A DNA stretch of 64,000 nucleotides, from assembly GCA_021531755.1 (NCBI GenBank), contig JADYUK010000002.1, positions 124,001 to 188,000 of the forward strand. The letters are read 5' to 3'. A model generated the notes under the pieces. That model saw nothing but the letters and a program-made list of their open reading frames with translations, did not search any database and was not told the origin of the DNA. Every line of letters starts with the position of its first letter. The first letter of the stretch is position 1. Position numbers and translations under genes: made by a program. The stretch is from Hoylesella loescheii (GTDB lineage: Bacteria > Bacteroidota > Bacteroidia > Bacteroidales > Bacteroidaceae). This document shows, one piece after another, positions 45,088-55,449 of the stretch.

Positions 45088-46128
45088 CTTCAGGTCGCCA
45101 GGCTTTATCCATCCCATGCGTCTGAAGGCTATTCCTATGAGAGGTGTCAGCACGGCAGGCAGCACGAGCGATATGAGCAGCAGTCCAGTCCAGTCGGTCA
45201 TGGTAACTGATAGTCTCGCTCCGCTCTCCATCTCTGCCATCCATCCTGTGTAGACTCCTATTTGTCCTACGAGGCCGCATGTACCCATTCCCGACGATAT
45301 TGCGGGGCCGTTCATCTCGAGATGGAACAGGCATGTGGCCAATGGTCCTGTTATGGCGCTGACGATGATAGGCGGGAGCCACACTCTGGGGTTGCGCACG
45401 ATATTCCCCATCTGCAGCATGCTTGTCCCGATGCCTTGTGATATGAGGCCGTTTATGCCGTTCTCCTTGATGCTAAGGAAGGCGAATCCCACCATCTGCG
45501 CGCAGCATCCGGCCAGTGCGGCGCCGCCAGCCAGCCCTGTGAGTCCGAGCGCGGCGCATATTGCAGCTGAGCTGATGGGCAGCGTGAGAGCCATGCCGAC
45601 GATGACAGATACGATAATGCCCATGACGAGGGGTTGCTGTGCTGTGGCCCATATTATGAGTCCGCCGACGCTGCTCGCTGCCGCTCCGATGCCTGGAGCG
45701 AGGAGATAGGCCATGGCGACGCCACAGCCAATGGTGAGGAGCGGTGTGGCAAGTATGTCGACACGTGTCTTGCCAGATACCAGACGCCCTATGCCTGTCG
45801 CCACGAGCGATATGATGAAGACTGCCAGCGGGCCGCCCGCTCCGCCCAGGGTGTTGGCGGCATGGCCGACAGTGGCCATGGAGAATATGACAAGCGGCGA
45901 GGCATGGAGAGCATAGGCTATGGAGACAGCCATGGCAGGGCCGGCCATAGCCATGGCGAAGGAGCCTGCCTCGACAATGGCGGGGATGCCAGCCTGGCGG
46001 CCTATGGTGGATATGATGGTGCCGATGAGGAGTGATGCGAAGAGGCCCTGGGCCATCGCTGACAGCGATGTGATGATTATCTTGCCGTATGGGGCGCTCT
46101 TGACAGTGTTTATGATTTTTCTTGTCAT
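45082..46128 (-). CDS. PTS EIIC-like polytopic membrane protein (PTS_EIIC_2 type)
   Basis: The 348-residue protein has about ten Gly/Ala-rich membrane helices and matches the PTS_EIIC_2 family (MTRKIINTVKSAPYGKIIIT start, GGAGGPLAVFIISLVATGIG, CCAQMVGFAFLSIKENG, and a MGTCGLVGQIGVYTGWM stretch). The start at 46128 is chosen; an upstream in-frame ATG adds a Pro-rich, unlikely N-terminus. No EIIA, EIIB, HPr or EI gene is near, so it may work as a transporter or sensor without sugar phosphorylation. It lies downstream of asd, separated by a hairpin. Confidence 0.85.
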   Translation of the reverse strand: MTRKIINTVKSAPYGKIIITSLSAMAQGLFASLLIGTIISTIGRQAGIPAIVEAGSFAMAMAGPAMAVSIAYALHASPLVIFSMATVGHAANTLGGAGGPLAVFIISLVATGIGRLVSGKTRVDILATPLLTIGCGVAMAYLLAPGIGAAASSVGGLIIWATAQQPLVMGIIVSVIVGMALTLPISSAAICAALGLTGLAGGAALAGCCAQMVGFAFLSIKENGINGLISQGIGTSMLQMGNIVRNPRVWLPPIIVSAITGPLATCLFHLEMNGPAISSGMGTCGLVGQIGVYTGWMAEMESGARLSVTMTDWTGLLLISLVLPAVLTPLIGIAFRRMGWIKPGDLKI

Positions 46129-46240
46129 GATGATTATCGGTGGGTCTTTATGATTTCCACCGGGAATATGCGTAAAAAGTGGTGGGGCTGTCTTGGCTGA
46201 AGGTGGTGATTCTCTTTCCCCACCTTTATATATAAACAAG

Positions 46241-46293
46241 AAGGCATCGCCTGGATGACAGCCTCATGGCTTTGTCATCCAGGCTGAAGCCTT
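46241..46293. terminator. Three-tier hairpin between asd and the EIIC-like gene
   Basis: AAGGC/GCCTT, then GCCTGGATGACA (46249-46260) with TGTCATCCAGGC (46273-46284), then GCC/GGC pair in nested order. It lies 81 bases beyond the asd stop. No T run follows. Confidence 0.55.
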
Positions 46294-46373
46294 CAGATAT
46301 AACTGTATCGGGATGCGTGACAGCTATGGAACGGGATATTCCGTGAGGCAGGCTGTCTGCATGCCGTGTCGTC

Positions 46374-47432
46374 TTATTTTATGTTGCCGACCTTTATGAG
46401 ATACTCTGCTATCTGCACAGCGTTGAGGGCTGCGCCCTTCTTTATCTGGTCGCCAGAGAGCCAGAATGTCAGTCCGTTGTCGTTGGCGAGGTCCTTACGC
46501 ACACGGCCTACATAGACATCGTCCTTCCCTGCTGTGTAGAGTGGCATAGGGTAGGGGAGGCCTTCCATTGTCTCTTTTGAGGCGTCAGGATTGGCTTTTG
46601 CGCCGACACGCTTAGGGTCGTCGATGAGGGTTACTCCCTCGGCTGCTGCCAGTGCCTCCTGTGCTGCCTCCACGGATATCGGCTCGTCAGTCTCTACCCA
46701 TACAGCCTCAGAGTGTGCGCGGAGTGATGAGATGCGTACACACATGGCCGAGCAGCGTGCGTCGGTATGCATGATTTTCTTTGTCTCGTTGAACATCTTC
46801 ATCTCCTCTTTTGTGTATCCGTTGTCCTGGAAGACATCAATCTGTGGTATCACATTGTATGCCAGCTGGTATGCGAACTTCTCCACTGTCGGCTCTTCTC
46901 CTCCGGCCAGCTGGCTGTACTGCTGCTGCAGCTCTGCCATGGCTGCCGCTCCGGCTCCTGATGCCGACTGGTATGATGCGACATGTATGCGGTTGATATG
47001 TGAGAGGCGCTCGATAGGGTTCAGGCATACTACCATCATGATGGTGGTGCAGTTAGGGTTGGCTATGATGCCACGTGGACGTACAAGGGCATCCTCGGCG
47101 TTGCACTCAGGGACAACGAGAGGCACATCGTCGTCCATACGGAAGGCGCTCGAGTTGTCAATCATGACGGCTCCATAGCGTGTGATATCCTCGGCATACT
47201 CTTTCGATGTGCCTGCCCCAGCTGATGTGAACGCTATATCAACATCCTTGAAGTCGTCGTTGTGCTGGAGAAGCTTCACCTCTATCTCCTTGCCGCGGAA
47301 CGTGTACTTGGTGCCTGCCGACCTTGAGGAGCCGAACAGAACGAGTTCATCAACAGGGAAATTCCTTTCGTCGAGGACACGGAGAAACTCCTGGCCTACT
47401 GCGCCACTGGCGCCAACAATTGCTACTTTCAT
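46374..47432 (-). CDS. asd: Aspartate-semialdehyde dehydrogenase
   Basis: The 352-residue cytoplasmic enzyme reduces aspartyl phosphate to aspartate semialdehyde, feeding lysine/diaminopimelate, threonine and methionine synthesis. The NADP-binding start [20 protein letters not shown], the catalytic Cys128 in NPNCTT, the [14 protein letters not shown] segment and [16 protein letters not shown] with the active-site His are all present. Length is normal. No other pathway genes adjoin it. Confidence 0.97.
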   Translation of the reverse strand: MKVAIVGASGAVGQEFLRVLDERNFPVDELVLFGSSRSAGTKYTFRGKEIEVKLLQHNDDFKDVDIAFTSAGAGTSKEYAEDITRYGAVMIDNSSAFRMDDDVPLVVPECNAEDALVRPRGIIANPNCTTIMMVVCLNPIERLSHINRIHVASYQSASGAGAAAMAELQQQYSQLAGGEEPTVEKFAYQLAYNVIPQIDVFQDNGYTKEEMKMFNETKKIMHTDARCSAMCVRISSLRAHSEAVWVETDEPISVEAAQEALAAAEGVTLIDDPKRVGAKANPDASKETMEGLPYPMPLYTAGKDDVYVGRVRKDLANDNGLTFWLSGDQIKKGAALNAVQIAEYLIKVGNIK

Positions 47433-47537
47433 CTTTTTTACCTTAATTGTATATATTTATGTGTGTGTTATTTATTCTCTTGTCTTATGTTCGGGATAGC
47501 TCGCCTGTGTGCTGCTGGTGAACCCATGTTGACGGGG

Positions 47538-48998
47538 TCAGTTGTTCTTCCAGAACTCAGGGGTGAAGAGTATGAGCACGGAGAATATCTCCAGACGTCC
47601 TATGAGCATCATCACCGCGCAGAACCACTTGCAGTCAACTGGCAGCTCTGCCCACGACATCGTGGGGCCTATCTCTACACCTAATGTCGGGCCTACGTTG
47701 GAGAGGCACGAGAGGCACAGCGTGATGGAGTTGATGACATCGACACCTATGGCGGTGAAGTATGTCGCACAGATGAGGAACAGTCCGAGATACAGGAAGA
47801 GGAAGGGGAGGAGCCTGTTGCGGGCCGACTGTGGTATGGAAGTGTTGTTTATGCGCACAGGGAGCACCGCGTTGGGATGCAGAATCTGCTTGAACTCATT
47901 GGCGATGTACTTCAGGACCATGACGATGCGTATGCACTTCACTCCTCCAGCCGTGGAACCGGCGCATCCGCCGATGAACATGCAGACACCCAGCACTATC
48001 CATGTGACATGTGGCCACTGGCCTGCATCGTCGCTGAAGAGACCTGTACTCGTCAGGAACGATACTGTCTGGAACACTGCACAGCGGAATGCCTTCTCCA
48101 AATCGTAGCCGAGGCCGGTGATGAGATAGTACATTATTATAGCTGTGCCGAAGACTGTTATGAAGCTGTACAGGCGCATCTCTGTGTTCTGCAGGAAATC
48201 CTTAATGCGCAGCTTCATGCATGTCATGTACAGCAGCGTGAAGTTTATGCCTGAGAGGAAGCAGAAGACTGCTCCTGTATACTCTATGGCTGGGGAGTTG
48301 AAGAATTCTGTCGATGTGTTGTGGGTAGCGAATCCTCCTGTCGCACATGTTGTCATAGAATAGTTGATGCAGTCGAAGAACGACATCCCCCCGACATAGT
48401 AGCAGAAGGCACATGCTGCCGTGAGTATGATGTATGTTATCCAGATGGCGTGTGAGTTGGTCGACAGGCGCGGGTGCATCTTTGTGCGTATGGGGCCTGT
48501 CGTCTCTGCCGAGAAGACCTTCACGCTGCCGCTGCCGGCGAGGGATGGCAGGACGGCTATGGTGAAGAAGACTATGCCGAGACCGCCTATCCACTGGGTC
48601 ATGGTGCGCCAGAAGAGAATGCCGTGGGGCAGACACTCCACATCGTTGAGTATAGAGGCTCCGGTCGTGGTGAATCCGGATATTGTCTCGAACATCGCGT
48701 CCGTCACATTGTCTATGTATCCGCCTATGAGGAATGGCAGCATGCCGAACATAGTGAACACCACCCATGCTGATGTCACAAGCATATAGGCATCCTTGCG
48801 GTTCAGCTCGTTGTCGGCATTGCGGCCGTAGAGACGGCACGAGACACCGGCTACAGCTGTCACGGCTCCACTGACAAGGAACGGTATGCTGTCATCCTCG
48901 CCGTAGAAGAGCGAGATGACAAGGCATAGTGCCAGCAGTGATGCCTCGAGAATGAGCAGTGTGCCCATTATCTTATGCAGAAGTTTCCAGTGGAGCAT
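47538..48998 (-). CDS. trkH: Trk-type potassium channel subunit TrkH
   Basis: The 486-residue inner-membrane protein has the four pseudo-repeated membrane-pore-membrane units of the TrkH/KtrB family. Selectivity-filter-like loops are visible at TISGFTTTGASIL, MTTCATGGFATHN, SFLTSTGLFS and CLSNVGPTLG. The ATG at 48998 (MLHWKLLHKIMG) is chosen because the longer frame begins with an unlikely Arg/Gln-rich stretch. It follows trkA on the same strand after 249 bases, and the two products form the potassium uptake system. Confidence 0.94.
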   Translation of the reverse strand: MLHWKLLHKIMGTLLILEASLLALCLVISLFYGEDDSIPFLVSGAVTAVAGVSCRLYGRNADNELNRKDAYMLVTSAWVVFTMFGMLPFLIGGYIDNVTDAMFETISGFTTTGASILNDVECLPHGILFWRTMTQWIGGLGIVFFTIAVLPSLAGSGSVKVFSAETTGPIRTKMHPRLSTNSHAIWITYIILTAACAFCYYVGGMSFFDCINYSMTTCATGGFATHNTSTEFFNSPAIEYTGAVFCFLSGINFTLLYMTCMKLRIKDFLQNTEMRLYSFITVFGTAIIMYYLITGLGYDLEKAFRCAVFQTVSFLTSTGLFSDDAGQWPHVTWIVLGVCMFIGGCAGSTAGGVKCIRIVMVLKYIANEFKQILHPNAVLPVRINNTSIPQSARNRLLPFLFLYLGLFLICATYFTAIGVDVINSITLCLSCLSNVGPTLGVEIGPTMSWAELPVDCKWFCAVMMLIGRLEIFSVLILFTPEFWKNN

Positions 48999-49247
48999 GG
49001 TCTTATCGCTTTGTGCGGCTCGTGTTGTCCGCCGTTGTGTGTCGGGGGCTTTTCCTTGTTGGTGGGCGTTTGTGAAGATAGGGGGGCTGGCTCTATGCAT
49101 AGCCCCCTAACTGTGTCGTTGTTGTTGTTGTCGCGCAGGGGTGTCCAGTCTGGGAGGTTGTCAGCCTCTGCCTGTGTCCCTGCCCGTTGCCTGTGGTTTG
49201 CGTTCTTGGTGCGGGGTGTGGTTGGGGTGTGGGGCCTCTGTCAGACT

Positions 49248-50594
49248 TTACCTGAACAGCTTCTCTATCTTGCGCAGGTTGACATCGTGGGAGAAGACCA
49301 TGACGCTGTCTCCCGCCTTTATCTGTGTCATGCCCGATACGAGCATGCCTTTCCCGTCGCGCATCAGTCCGCCTATTGTCACGCCGTGTGGCAGTCCGAG
49401 GTCCTTCACCGGCTTCCGTGTTATCTTAGAGTCGTATGTCGCCACGAACTCCGCCACGTCGGCGTTCGATGTCATAAGGAACCTCACGTTTGTCACGTCG
49501 GTGTCGAGCAGCATCTGGTATATCTTGCCTGCCGCGATGGTTTTCTTGTTTATTATTGTGCCTATGTCGAGACTCTCGGCCATGGAGATATAGTCGAGGT
49601 TCTCCACTTGTGCTACGGTCTTCCTCACTCCGCGTCTCTTGGCGGCAAGACACGCCAGGATGTTTGTCTCGGCGTTCCCTGTCAGCGCTACGAAAGCCTG
49701 TGTGTTGGCTATGTTCTCCTCCCTGAGCAGCGACATGTCTCGTCCGTCGCCGTGTATTATCATGACGTTGCTCTTGTCGATGAGCTCGTTGAGGATGTTG
49801 CATCTCTGCTCGTCCTGCTCTATGATTTTCAGGCGCATGTAGTCGGGTATGTTGTGGGCTACACGCACAGCGGCCTTGTCTCCTCCCATGATGATGACAT
49901 TGCGCACGTCCTCATAAGCCTCCTTGCCGACAATCTTCCTTATGTACGGTATGTACTCCTTGGTTGTCATGAAGTAGGCGAGGTCCTGGTCCTCTATCAT
50001 GTCCATACCGCCTGGTATGATTGTCTCCCCAGCCCTTTTTATCGCTACGATGTGGTATGGGTCGTCTGGGCCGCAGAGGTCTTTCAGCGGGGTGTGCAGT
50101 ATCTGTGACGCTGAGGCGCGCATCTTTATAGCCAGGAGCACGAGCTGTCCGTTGAATATGTCGTATCTCTGTCTCACCCATGTCATCTTCAGCGCCTTGG
50201 CTATGTCGTTGGCGGCGAGCACCTCGGGGTATATGAGGTCGTCGACACCTATCTCTGAGAATATTCTCGGCGAGTCTTCCTTGAGATACTCGAAGTTGTC
50301 GATGCGTGCGACGGTCTTCTTCGCCCCGAGCGCTTTTGCCAGCACGGAGCATGTGATGTTTGTCGTCTCGTGGGGTGTGACGGCTATGAAGAGGTCGGCA
50401 CCGTTCACACCGGCGTCCTTGAGGGCCTTGATGCTTGTCGGCGGCGCTGCTATGGTCATGAGGTCATAGTCTGAGTCGAGGGCCGACAGGCGGGACTTGT
50501 CGGCATCAATCAGAGTGCAGTCAAGGTTCTCTGCTGAGAGGAGCTTCGTCAGATGGGTGCCCATCGCTCCTGCTCCGGCTACGATTATCTTCAT
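49248..50594 (-). CDS. trkA: Trk system regulatory subunit TrkA
   Basis: The 448-residue peripheral protein has two RCK units: a Rossmann NAD-binding domain at the start (MKIIVAGAGAMGTHLTKLL), a TrkA_C-like segment (about 140-220), a second Rossmann unit (about 230-350, NVIIMGGDKAAVRVAHNI) and a final TrkA_C domain. It binds nucleotides and gates TrkH on the cytoplasmic face. The upstream neighbour dxs and the downstream neighbour trkH lie on the same strand with gaps of 178 and 249 bases, an order I recall from other Bacteroidales. Confidence 0.95.
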   Translation of the reverse strand: MKIIVAGAGAMGTHLTKLLSAENLDCTLIDADKSRLSALDSDYDLMTIAAPPTSIKALKDAGVNGADLFIAVTPHETTNITCSVLAKALGAKKTVARIDNFEYLKEDSPRIFSEIGVDDLIYPEVLAANDIAKALKMTWVRQRYDIFNGQLVLLAIKMRASASQILHTPLKDLCGPDDPYHIVAIKRAGETIIPGGMDMIEDQDLAYFMTTKEYIPYIRKIVGKEAYEDVRNVIIMGGDKAAVRVAHNIPDYMRLKIIEQDEQRCNILNELIDKSNVMIIHGDGRDMSLLREENIANTQAFVALTGNAETNILACLAAKRRGVRKTVAQVENLDYISMAESLDIGTIINKKTIAAGKIYQMLLDTDVTNVRFLMTSNADVAEFVATYDSKITRKPVKDLGLPHGVTIGGLMRDGKGMLVSGMTQIKAGDSVMVFSHDVNLRKIEKLFR

Positions 50595-50772
50595 TGTTTC
50601 TCGTTTTGCTTGGGTGGTGGCCCGTCGTTCTTGTAGTGGCTTCTCTCCCTTTTCCGGGATTCTTTCTGTGCTCTGTTTCCTGTCTACGGTTGTCCTGCCG
50701 GCCCGGGGTGTTGCGGCTGGTGAGCCTGGTGGTGTGGGCGAGGTGTCTGGCTTGTGTGGTGTGGAGGGGTGG

Positions 50773-52704
50773 TCAGCCGCTTGTTGTGGTGCTGTCTCTC
50801 ATTTCCTGTATGGCCTTGGCTATGCTTCGTGCGTCGAGCCCGACTATCTCCCTCAGCTGACTGACTGTGCCGTGCTCCACGAAATGGTCGGGCATTCCCA
50901 GTCTCCTGACAGGTATGAGGTGTCCGTGCTGCTGCATCCATTCGCATACTGCCGAGCCGAATCCGCCGTCTATGACACCGTCCTCGACGGTCACGATGGC
51001 GTCATAGCTGTCAGCGACATGGCTCAGGATGGCGCTGTCGAGAGGTTTCACGAAGCGCATGTCATAGTGTGTGACACCGTTCTCCCGCGCTATGGCTGTC
51101 ACGTCGTGGCCTATTGGGCCTATGGTGAGCACGGCTACGCGCCTCCTTGTCCCCTCTGTGAGGGGCGCCTCGTACATCAGCCGTCCTGTACCCGGCTTTA
51201 TCTCTTCCATGGGACACTGCCAGTCAGGCTGTGAGCCGCATCCTCTCGGGTATCTGATGACCCATGTCCCCTGGCCTTCTTTCTGTGCCGTGAACATCAT
51301 ATGGCGCAGCTCATGCTCGTCGTATGGTGAGCATATCGTCAGGTTAGGCACAGGCCGCAGGGCGGCTATGTCGAATGCTCCGTGGTGTGTGGGGCCGTCC
51401 TCGCCGACAATCCCTGCCCTGTCGAGACATATGACAACATTCAGGCGCATCGTTGCGACATCGTGGATGATATTGTCATATGCGCGCTGTGAGAATGCCG
51501 AGTATATGTTGCAGAAAGGCAGGAGCCCGTCTTTCGCCATTCCGCCCGAGAATGTCACGGCGTGCCCCTCGGCTATGCCGACATCGAACACACGTCCGGG
51601 CATCTCCTTCATCATGATGTTCAGCGAGCATCCTGTGGGCATGGCTGGCGTGACGCCTACAATGCGAGGATTCTGCCGTGCGAGCTCGAGTATCGTGTTG
51701 CCGAAGACATCCTGGAATTTCGGTGGCTTCCGCTCGGCCTCACTTTCTGTCGAAGCTGCCGCCGCTGTGTCCCTCTCGCCAGTCTCGGGGTTGAATTTCC
51801 CTGGCGCGTGCCATATTGTGGGCATCTCCTCCGCTGGCTTGTATCCGTGGCCCTTCACTGTGTGTAGATGTAGGAGCTTGGGTCCCTTCATGTCTCTCAG
51901 CAGGCGCAGCACACGCACCACCTCCTTGACATCATTGCCGTCGATAGGGCCGAAGTAGCGTATATTCATTCCCTCGAAGATGTTCTGCTGCTGGGCTATG
52001 GCGGCCTTCATGGCGTTGCTGAGCCGTATGATGCCCTTGCGGCGGTGGTCGGACATGTATCCGTGGTCGGACATCCATCTCGAGAACCTGTATCGGAGGT
52101 TGTTGTATGTCTGGCTGGTGTTGAGGTTTATGAGATATTGCTTCATGCCTCCCACCGAGCGGTCTATCGACATGTTGTTGTCGTTGAGGATGATGAGCAT
52201 GTCGTTAGGCGATGATGAGACATTGTTCAGTCCCTCGAAAGCCAGTCCGCCAGACATGGCGCCGTCGCCGATGACAGCTATCACGTGGCGACGCTTGTCG
52301 AGCAGGCGCGACGCGACAGCCATGCCGAGCGCGGCGGAGATGCTGTTCGACGCATGTCCGCATGTGAAGGTGTCATACTCTGACTCGTCGGGCGAGGGGA
52401 AAGGCTTCAACCCGTGGAGCTTGCGGTTTGTCGGGAAACGGTCACGGCGGCCGGTGAGTATCTTGTGGGCGTAGGCCTGGTGGCCGACATCCCACACAAT
52501 ACGGTCGTATGGGGTGTTGAAGACATAATGCAGCGCCACCGTCAGCTCGAGGGCTCCAAGGCTTGAGGCGAGGTGTCCCGGGTTGACGGCAAGGGCGTTG
52601 ACGATGTTGTCGCGCAACTCGTCACATATCTGCGGCAGCTCGTCTATCGGGAGCTTTCGCAGGTCGTATGGGGTGTCTATATCTGTCAGATGATGGTTGG
52701 CCAT
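50773..52704 (-). CDS. dxs: 1-Deoxy-D-xylulose-5-phosphate synthase
   Basis: The 643-residue thiamine-diphosphate enzyme joins pyruvate and glyceraldehyde 3-phosphate in the first step of the MEP isoprenoid pathway. The N-terminal motif [16 protein letters not shown], the ThDP-binding [18 protein letters not shown], the [16 protein letters not shown] region and the transketolase C-terminal domain (about 500-640) are present. Length is typical. It is the first of three genes reading dxs, trkA, trkH. Confidence 0.97.
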   Translation of the reverse strand: MANHHLTDIDTPYDLRKLPIDELPQICDELRDNIVNALAVNPGHLASSLGALELTVALHYVFNTPYDRIVWDVGHQAYAHKILTGRRDRFPTNRKLHGLKPFPSPDESEYDTFTCGHASNSISAALGMAVASRLLDKRRHVIAVIGDGAMSGGLAFEGLNNVSSSPNDMLIILNDNNMSIDRSVGGMKQYLINLNTSQTYNNLRYRFSRWMSDHGYMSDHRRKGIIRLSNAMKAAIAQQQNIFEGMNIRYFGPIDGNDVKEVVRVLRLLRDMKGPKLLHLHTVKGHGYKPAEEMPTIWHAPGKFNPETGERDTAAAASTESEAERKPPKFQDVFGNTILELARQNPRIVGVTPAMPTGCSLNIMMKEMPGRVFDVGIAEGHAVTFSGGMAKDGLLPFCNIYSAFSQRAYDNIIHDVATMRLNVVICLDRAGIVGEDGPTHHGAFDIAALRPVPNLTICSPYDEHELRHMMFTAQKEGQGTWVIRYPRGCGSQPDWQCPMEEIKPGTGRLMYEAPLTEGTRRRVAVLTIGPIGHDVTAIARENGVTHYDMRFVKPLDSAILSHVADSYDAIVTVEDGVIDGGFGSAVCEWMQQHGHLIPVRRLGMPDHFVEHGTVSQLREIVGLDARSIAKAIQEMRDSTTTSG

Positions 52705-52897
52705 TTATGATTGATGGATTGTTGCTGCCCCACGGCCCTGCCTTCAAAGGCCAGGACGCTGGGCGGAGACGCATGACAGAGTGACGGATGCCATCACACA
52801 GGCTCTGGCGTTGGCCGCTCTCTTGGCCCGCAGCGCTGCAGCCGGGGCCTCCCAGCGGAGTGTTGCTGCTGCTGTGTGGGATGGTGACGCGCTGCTC
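52705..52897. other. Non-coding gap between pepC-like gene and dxs
   Basis: No gene or clear promoter box is visible. CGCTGGG near 52758 and CCCAGCG near 52851 could pair but are far apart. Confidence 0.3.
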
Positions 52898-54295
52898 CTA
52901 CTCTTCTGAGAACAGGATATCGTCATACTTGAGCATGACAGGTTTCTGCCCGGCTTCCTTGATGAGGGTCTCTGGGACATACTGCTTCTCAACACAGAGG
53001 CGGAAGGTGTACTCGCGGAACCACTCGTCGGTCATGACGACACATCCATTCTGTCCGCTCGCCGCTCCCCATGAGTTCTCCACCTTCCAGTAGCGTGGCT
53101 TCCCTGTCGCTGTCGTGTCGACGGCTGTCAGCGTCATGGCATGTGCCGACGCGCTCTCACGTGTGGCGAGACGCTCAGCCTTGTCCATCGGGAATGATGT
53201 CTGGAAGAGGCTCTCGTAGTCGTAGACATCGAGCGAGGCGAGTCCGCGCTTGCTGTCGAAGTCTTTTATGTCATACGACGTGTATAACTTCTTGCCTGCC
53301 TTCAGGGCTGTCACGGCGAGGGCTTCTATCTCGTCCATGGGGAGATTCAGGAAACGCCAGTTGTGGCCGTCATAGGTATGGCGGTCATACTCCACCTCAT
53401 AGACTTTGTGGTAGGCATGGCGCGGGTCGTTCATGACGATGAGGTAGCGTGTGTCGAGACCTGTGGCGCCACACTCCTTGGCGAACGACAGCGGCGTGTA
53501 CTCCTTCAGCTCGCCGACAGGCTTGCCGTCCTTGTCTGTATGCTGGTATGTGAATGTCTCCACTGGCTCGCCATAGACGGTCGACAGGATGCCGTAGACT
53601 GTCTTCAGCATAGCAGTCTTCTCTGCTGCCAGCGCCGCCGGCTTCTTCCCCTCGGCCACCATCTGCCTGAGCCTCAGGCCATACTCCCTCAGCTTGCGCT
53701 TTATTATCGACGATGCCTGCGATGTGCTCTCTGACGAGAATGTCTCCGGAGCCACGCTCTGTGGGACAAGCCCATACTTCCCGACAAGGTCTATGACACC
53801 ACAGAATGTGCCGCCGTCGCTGAGAGGCTGCCCGAAGAGGAACTGCACCTCGGGGTCGTTGATGTCCTTCCTGCCCGTGTCGATGATGCTCTGGAGGAAG
53901 AGGTTCGACTTCTCAAGCTGGTCCCAGAAGAACAGGTAGCTCTGTGAGAACACCACGCTCTTGCCCTCATTCTGCAGGGCGAAGTCATTGCGCAGGACAT
54001 TGAGGCCGGAGAACATCCAGCAGCGGCCGGAGTTCTTCTGGTCCTGTATCGACTGCTGGCGTGTCTCGACAGCGAATGTCTTCGGCACAGGCATGCGCGA
54101 CGCCTTGCCCTTGGCGAGGGTGTTGATGCTGTTGTTCTGTATGGCGTTCGTGAGAGCCTTCTGGGCAGGGCTCTTCATGTCCTGGGATGCTATAGACTTC
54201 ATCATTGCTGGCGTGATGCCGCCACTCTTCGTCTGGGCCTGTGCAGCCAGTGTCATACCTGCCGCAAGGACACATAAAGCGATTCTTTTCTTCAT
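52898..54295 (-). CDS. C1-family cysteine aminopeptidase (PepC/bleomycin hydrolase-like)
   Basis: The 465-residue protein has the papain-fold C1B catalytic set: Cys92 in QKNSGRCWMFSGLNV, the histidine in ASAHAMTLTAVD and the asparagine in YWKVENSWGAASG. Unlike cytoplasmic PepC it carries a signal peptide (about 1-21, ending AAQAQ) and a helical spacer, so it is exported, as is common in Bacteroidetes. It should trim N-terminal residues from peptides in the periplasm. A TAATTTTG promoter box lies 29 bases upstream. Confidence 0.92.
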   Translation of the reverse strand: MKKRIALCVLAAGMTLAAQAQTKSGGITPAMMKSIASQDMKSPAQKALTNAIQNNSINTLAKGKASRMPVPKTFAVETRQQSIQDQKNSGRCWMFSGLNVLRNDFALQNEGKSVVFSQSYLFFWDQLEKSNLFLQSIIDTGRKDINDPEVQFLFGQPLSDGGTFCGVIDLVGKYGLVPQSVAPETFSSESTSQASSIIKRKLREYGLRLRQMVAEGKKPAALAAEKTAMLKTVYGILSTVYGEPVETFTYQHTDKDGKPVGELKEYTPLSFAKECGATGLDTRYLIVMNDPRHAYHKVYEVEYDRHTYDGHNWRFLNLPMDEIEALAVTALKAGKKLYTSYDIKDFDSKRGLASLDVYDYESLFQTSFPMDKAERLATRESASAHAMTLTAVDTTATGKPRYWKVENSWGAASGQNGCVVMTDEWFREYTFRLCVEKQYVPETLIKEAGQKPVMLKYDDILFSEE

Positions 54296-54323
54296 GTCTG
54301 TCAGAGGATTATGTTATATTTTG

Positions 54324-54331
54324 CAAAATTA
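54324..54331 (-). promoter_or_regulatory. -7 promoter box for the C1 aminopeptidase gene
   Basis: The minus strand reads TAATTTTG, 29 bases before the start at 54295. Confidence 0.65.
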
Positions 54332-54457
54332 ATAGAAATATCCCGTTTACTTACTTGTAGTAAACAAAAATTAACACATTTGGGCGGTTTTATCCAATGT
54401 GTGGCCAGAAACGGCCTATTGCATCAGCACGTGACATGTGCTCATTATTAATATAAA

Positions 54458-54589
54458 GGGTAGACGAGAAAGGAATAAGGGGCAGGTGAGAAAGGAATAA
54501 GGGACATATGAGAATGGGATAATGGGCAGATGAGAATGGGATAAGGGGCAGACGGGAATGGAATAATGGGCAGACGCGGATAATATAAG
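54458..54589. repeat. 22-bp tandem array, six copies, ended by an IS insertion
   Basis: Six head-to-tail units of GGGCAGAYGRGAATGGRATAAK type start at 54458, 54480, 54502, 54524, 54546 and 54568. The period matches the unrelated 22-bp array at 6727. The last unit runs into the target site of the IS1595-type element. Confidence 0.92.
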
Positions 54590-54908
54590 GTAATGATATA
54601 CTTGTTGACTATAAATAGTTATTAAAAGAAGGTCAGTAGTAGGTTAGCACCCATTAAGATATTCACATACCCTATATGGGTTAAGTTGGATAAAAATATT
54701 GGACTATACCTAACTACTGACCTATATTGTTTATTCTATCATTGGCTTTGTTTTGGTGTTTTTTGATTCACAAATGTAAATACGGTCACATCTAACAACT
54801 CCACTAATGAATGGGTCAATATTACATTTAGATATAAATTTGCCGTTGAATGTTTCTATTCAATTGTTCTTTCTAATTATTTTAGTCATATTCTGTTCAT
54901 TTAACTTA

Positions 54909-55415
54909 TTAGTTATTGAAAGTGTTTTGAATATACTCATCAGAATCAATAGATACCATAGAGATTGCATTAATCAATTCATTTATATTATCAGCAAATT
55001 CTGTACAAACTTGTACTTTTTGAGTATTATTAGTGATATTCTCTCGTACAAATTTGCCTCTGATTATCCTTTCTATCATATTGGCATCATTGTAATCATA
55101 GTCTGTAACTAACATTCTTGTAAGTGTTCGTCTCTTGTCAATGCCATTTTTTATATCAAGGAATTTTAAGTTATCAATACAAGCCTTCAATTCTGTAACC
55201 CAATGAGCAAAATTTTCACATTCTGGATTGAATAATTGACACCATTTACAAAGACACCAATTTTCAACAAGTTGGAATCTTAAACCATCAACTCTTGCTC
55301 GATAATCTTTCAAAGGTACAGCCATTTCATTTATCACCCCAATACGCTTTAACACATCATTGACTGTTTCGTTAATCATTTCTTTAAATTGCTTTTCGGT
55401 TAAAATATGTTTCAT
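54909..55415 (-). CDS. IS1595 passenger gene, unrecognised protein
   Basis: The 168-residue product is not a known transposition protein. Its N-terminus (MKHILTEKQFKEMINETVND) resembles the short 'LTE-x-(D/Q)(L/F)-x-x-(I/M)(I/V)-x-E(S/T)V' opening found on many small Bacteroidetes phage and mobile-element proteins. The rest is helical, with a cysteine cluster CLCKWCQLFNPEC (54-66) that might bind metal. No signal peptide or membrane segment is present. It lies 34 bases downstream of the transposase on the same strand and inside the terminal repeats, so it moves with the element. Function unknown. Confidence 0.75.
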   Translation of the reverse strand: MKHILTEKQFKEMINETVNDVLKRIGVINEMAVPLKDYRARVDGLRFQLVENWCLCKWCQLFNPECENFAHWVTELKACIDNLKFLDIKNGIDKRRTLTRMLVTDYDYNDANMIERIIRGKFVRENITNNTQKVQVCTEFADNINELINAISMVSIDSDEYIQNTFNN

Positions 55416-55449
55416 TTTATATTACTTTTACTTTATTTATAAATATTAT

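Noticed and set aside
48975-50108. A 377-codon open frame on the plus strand over trkA
   Set aside because: It is antisense to trkA, which has two intact RCK domains.
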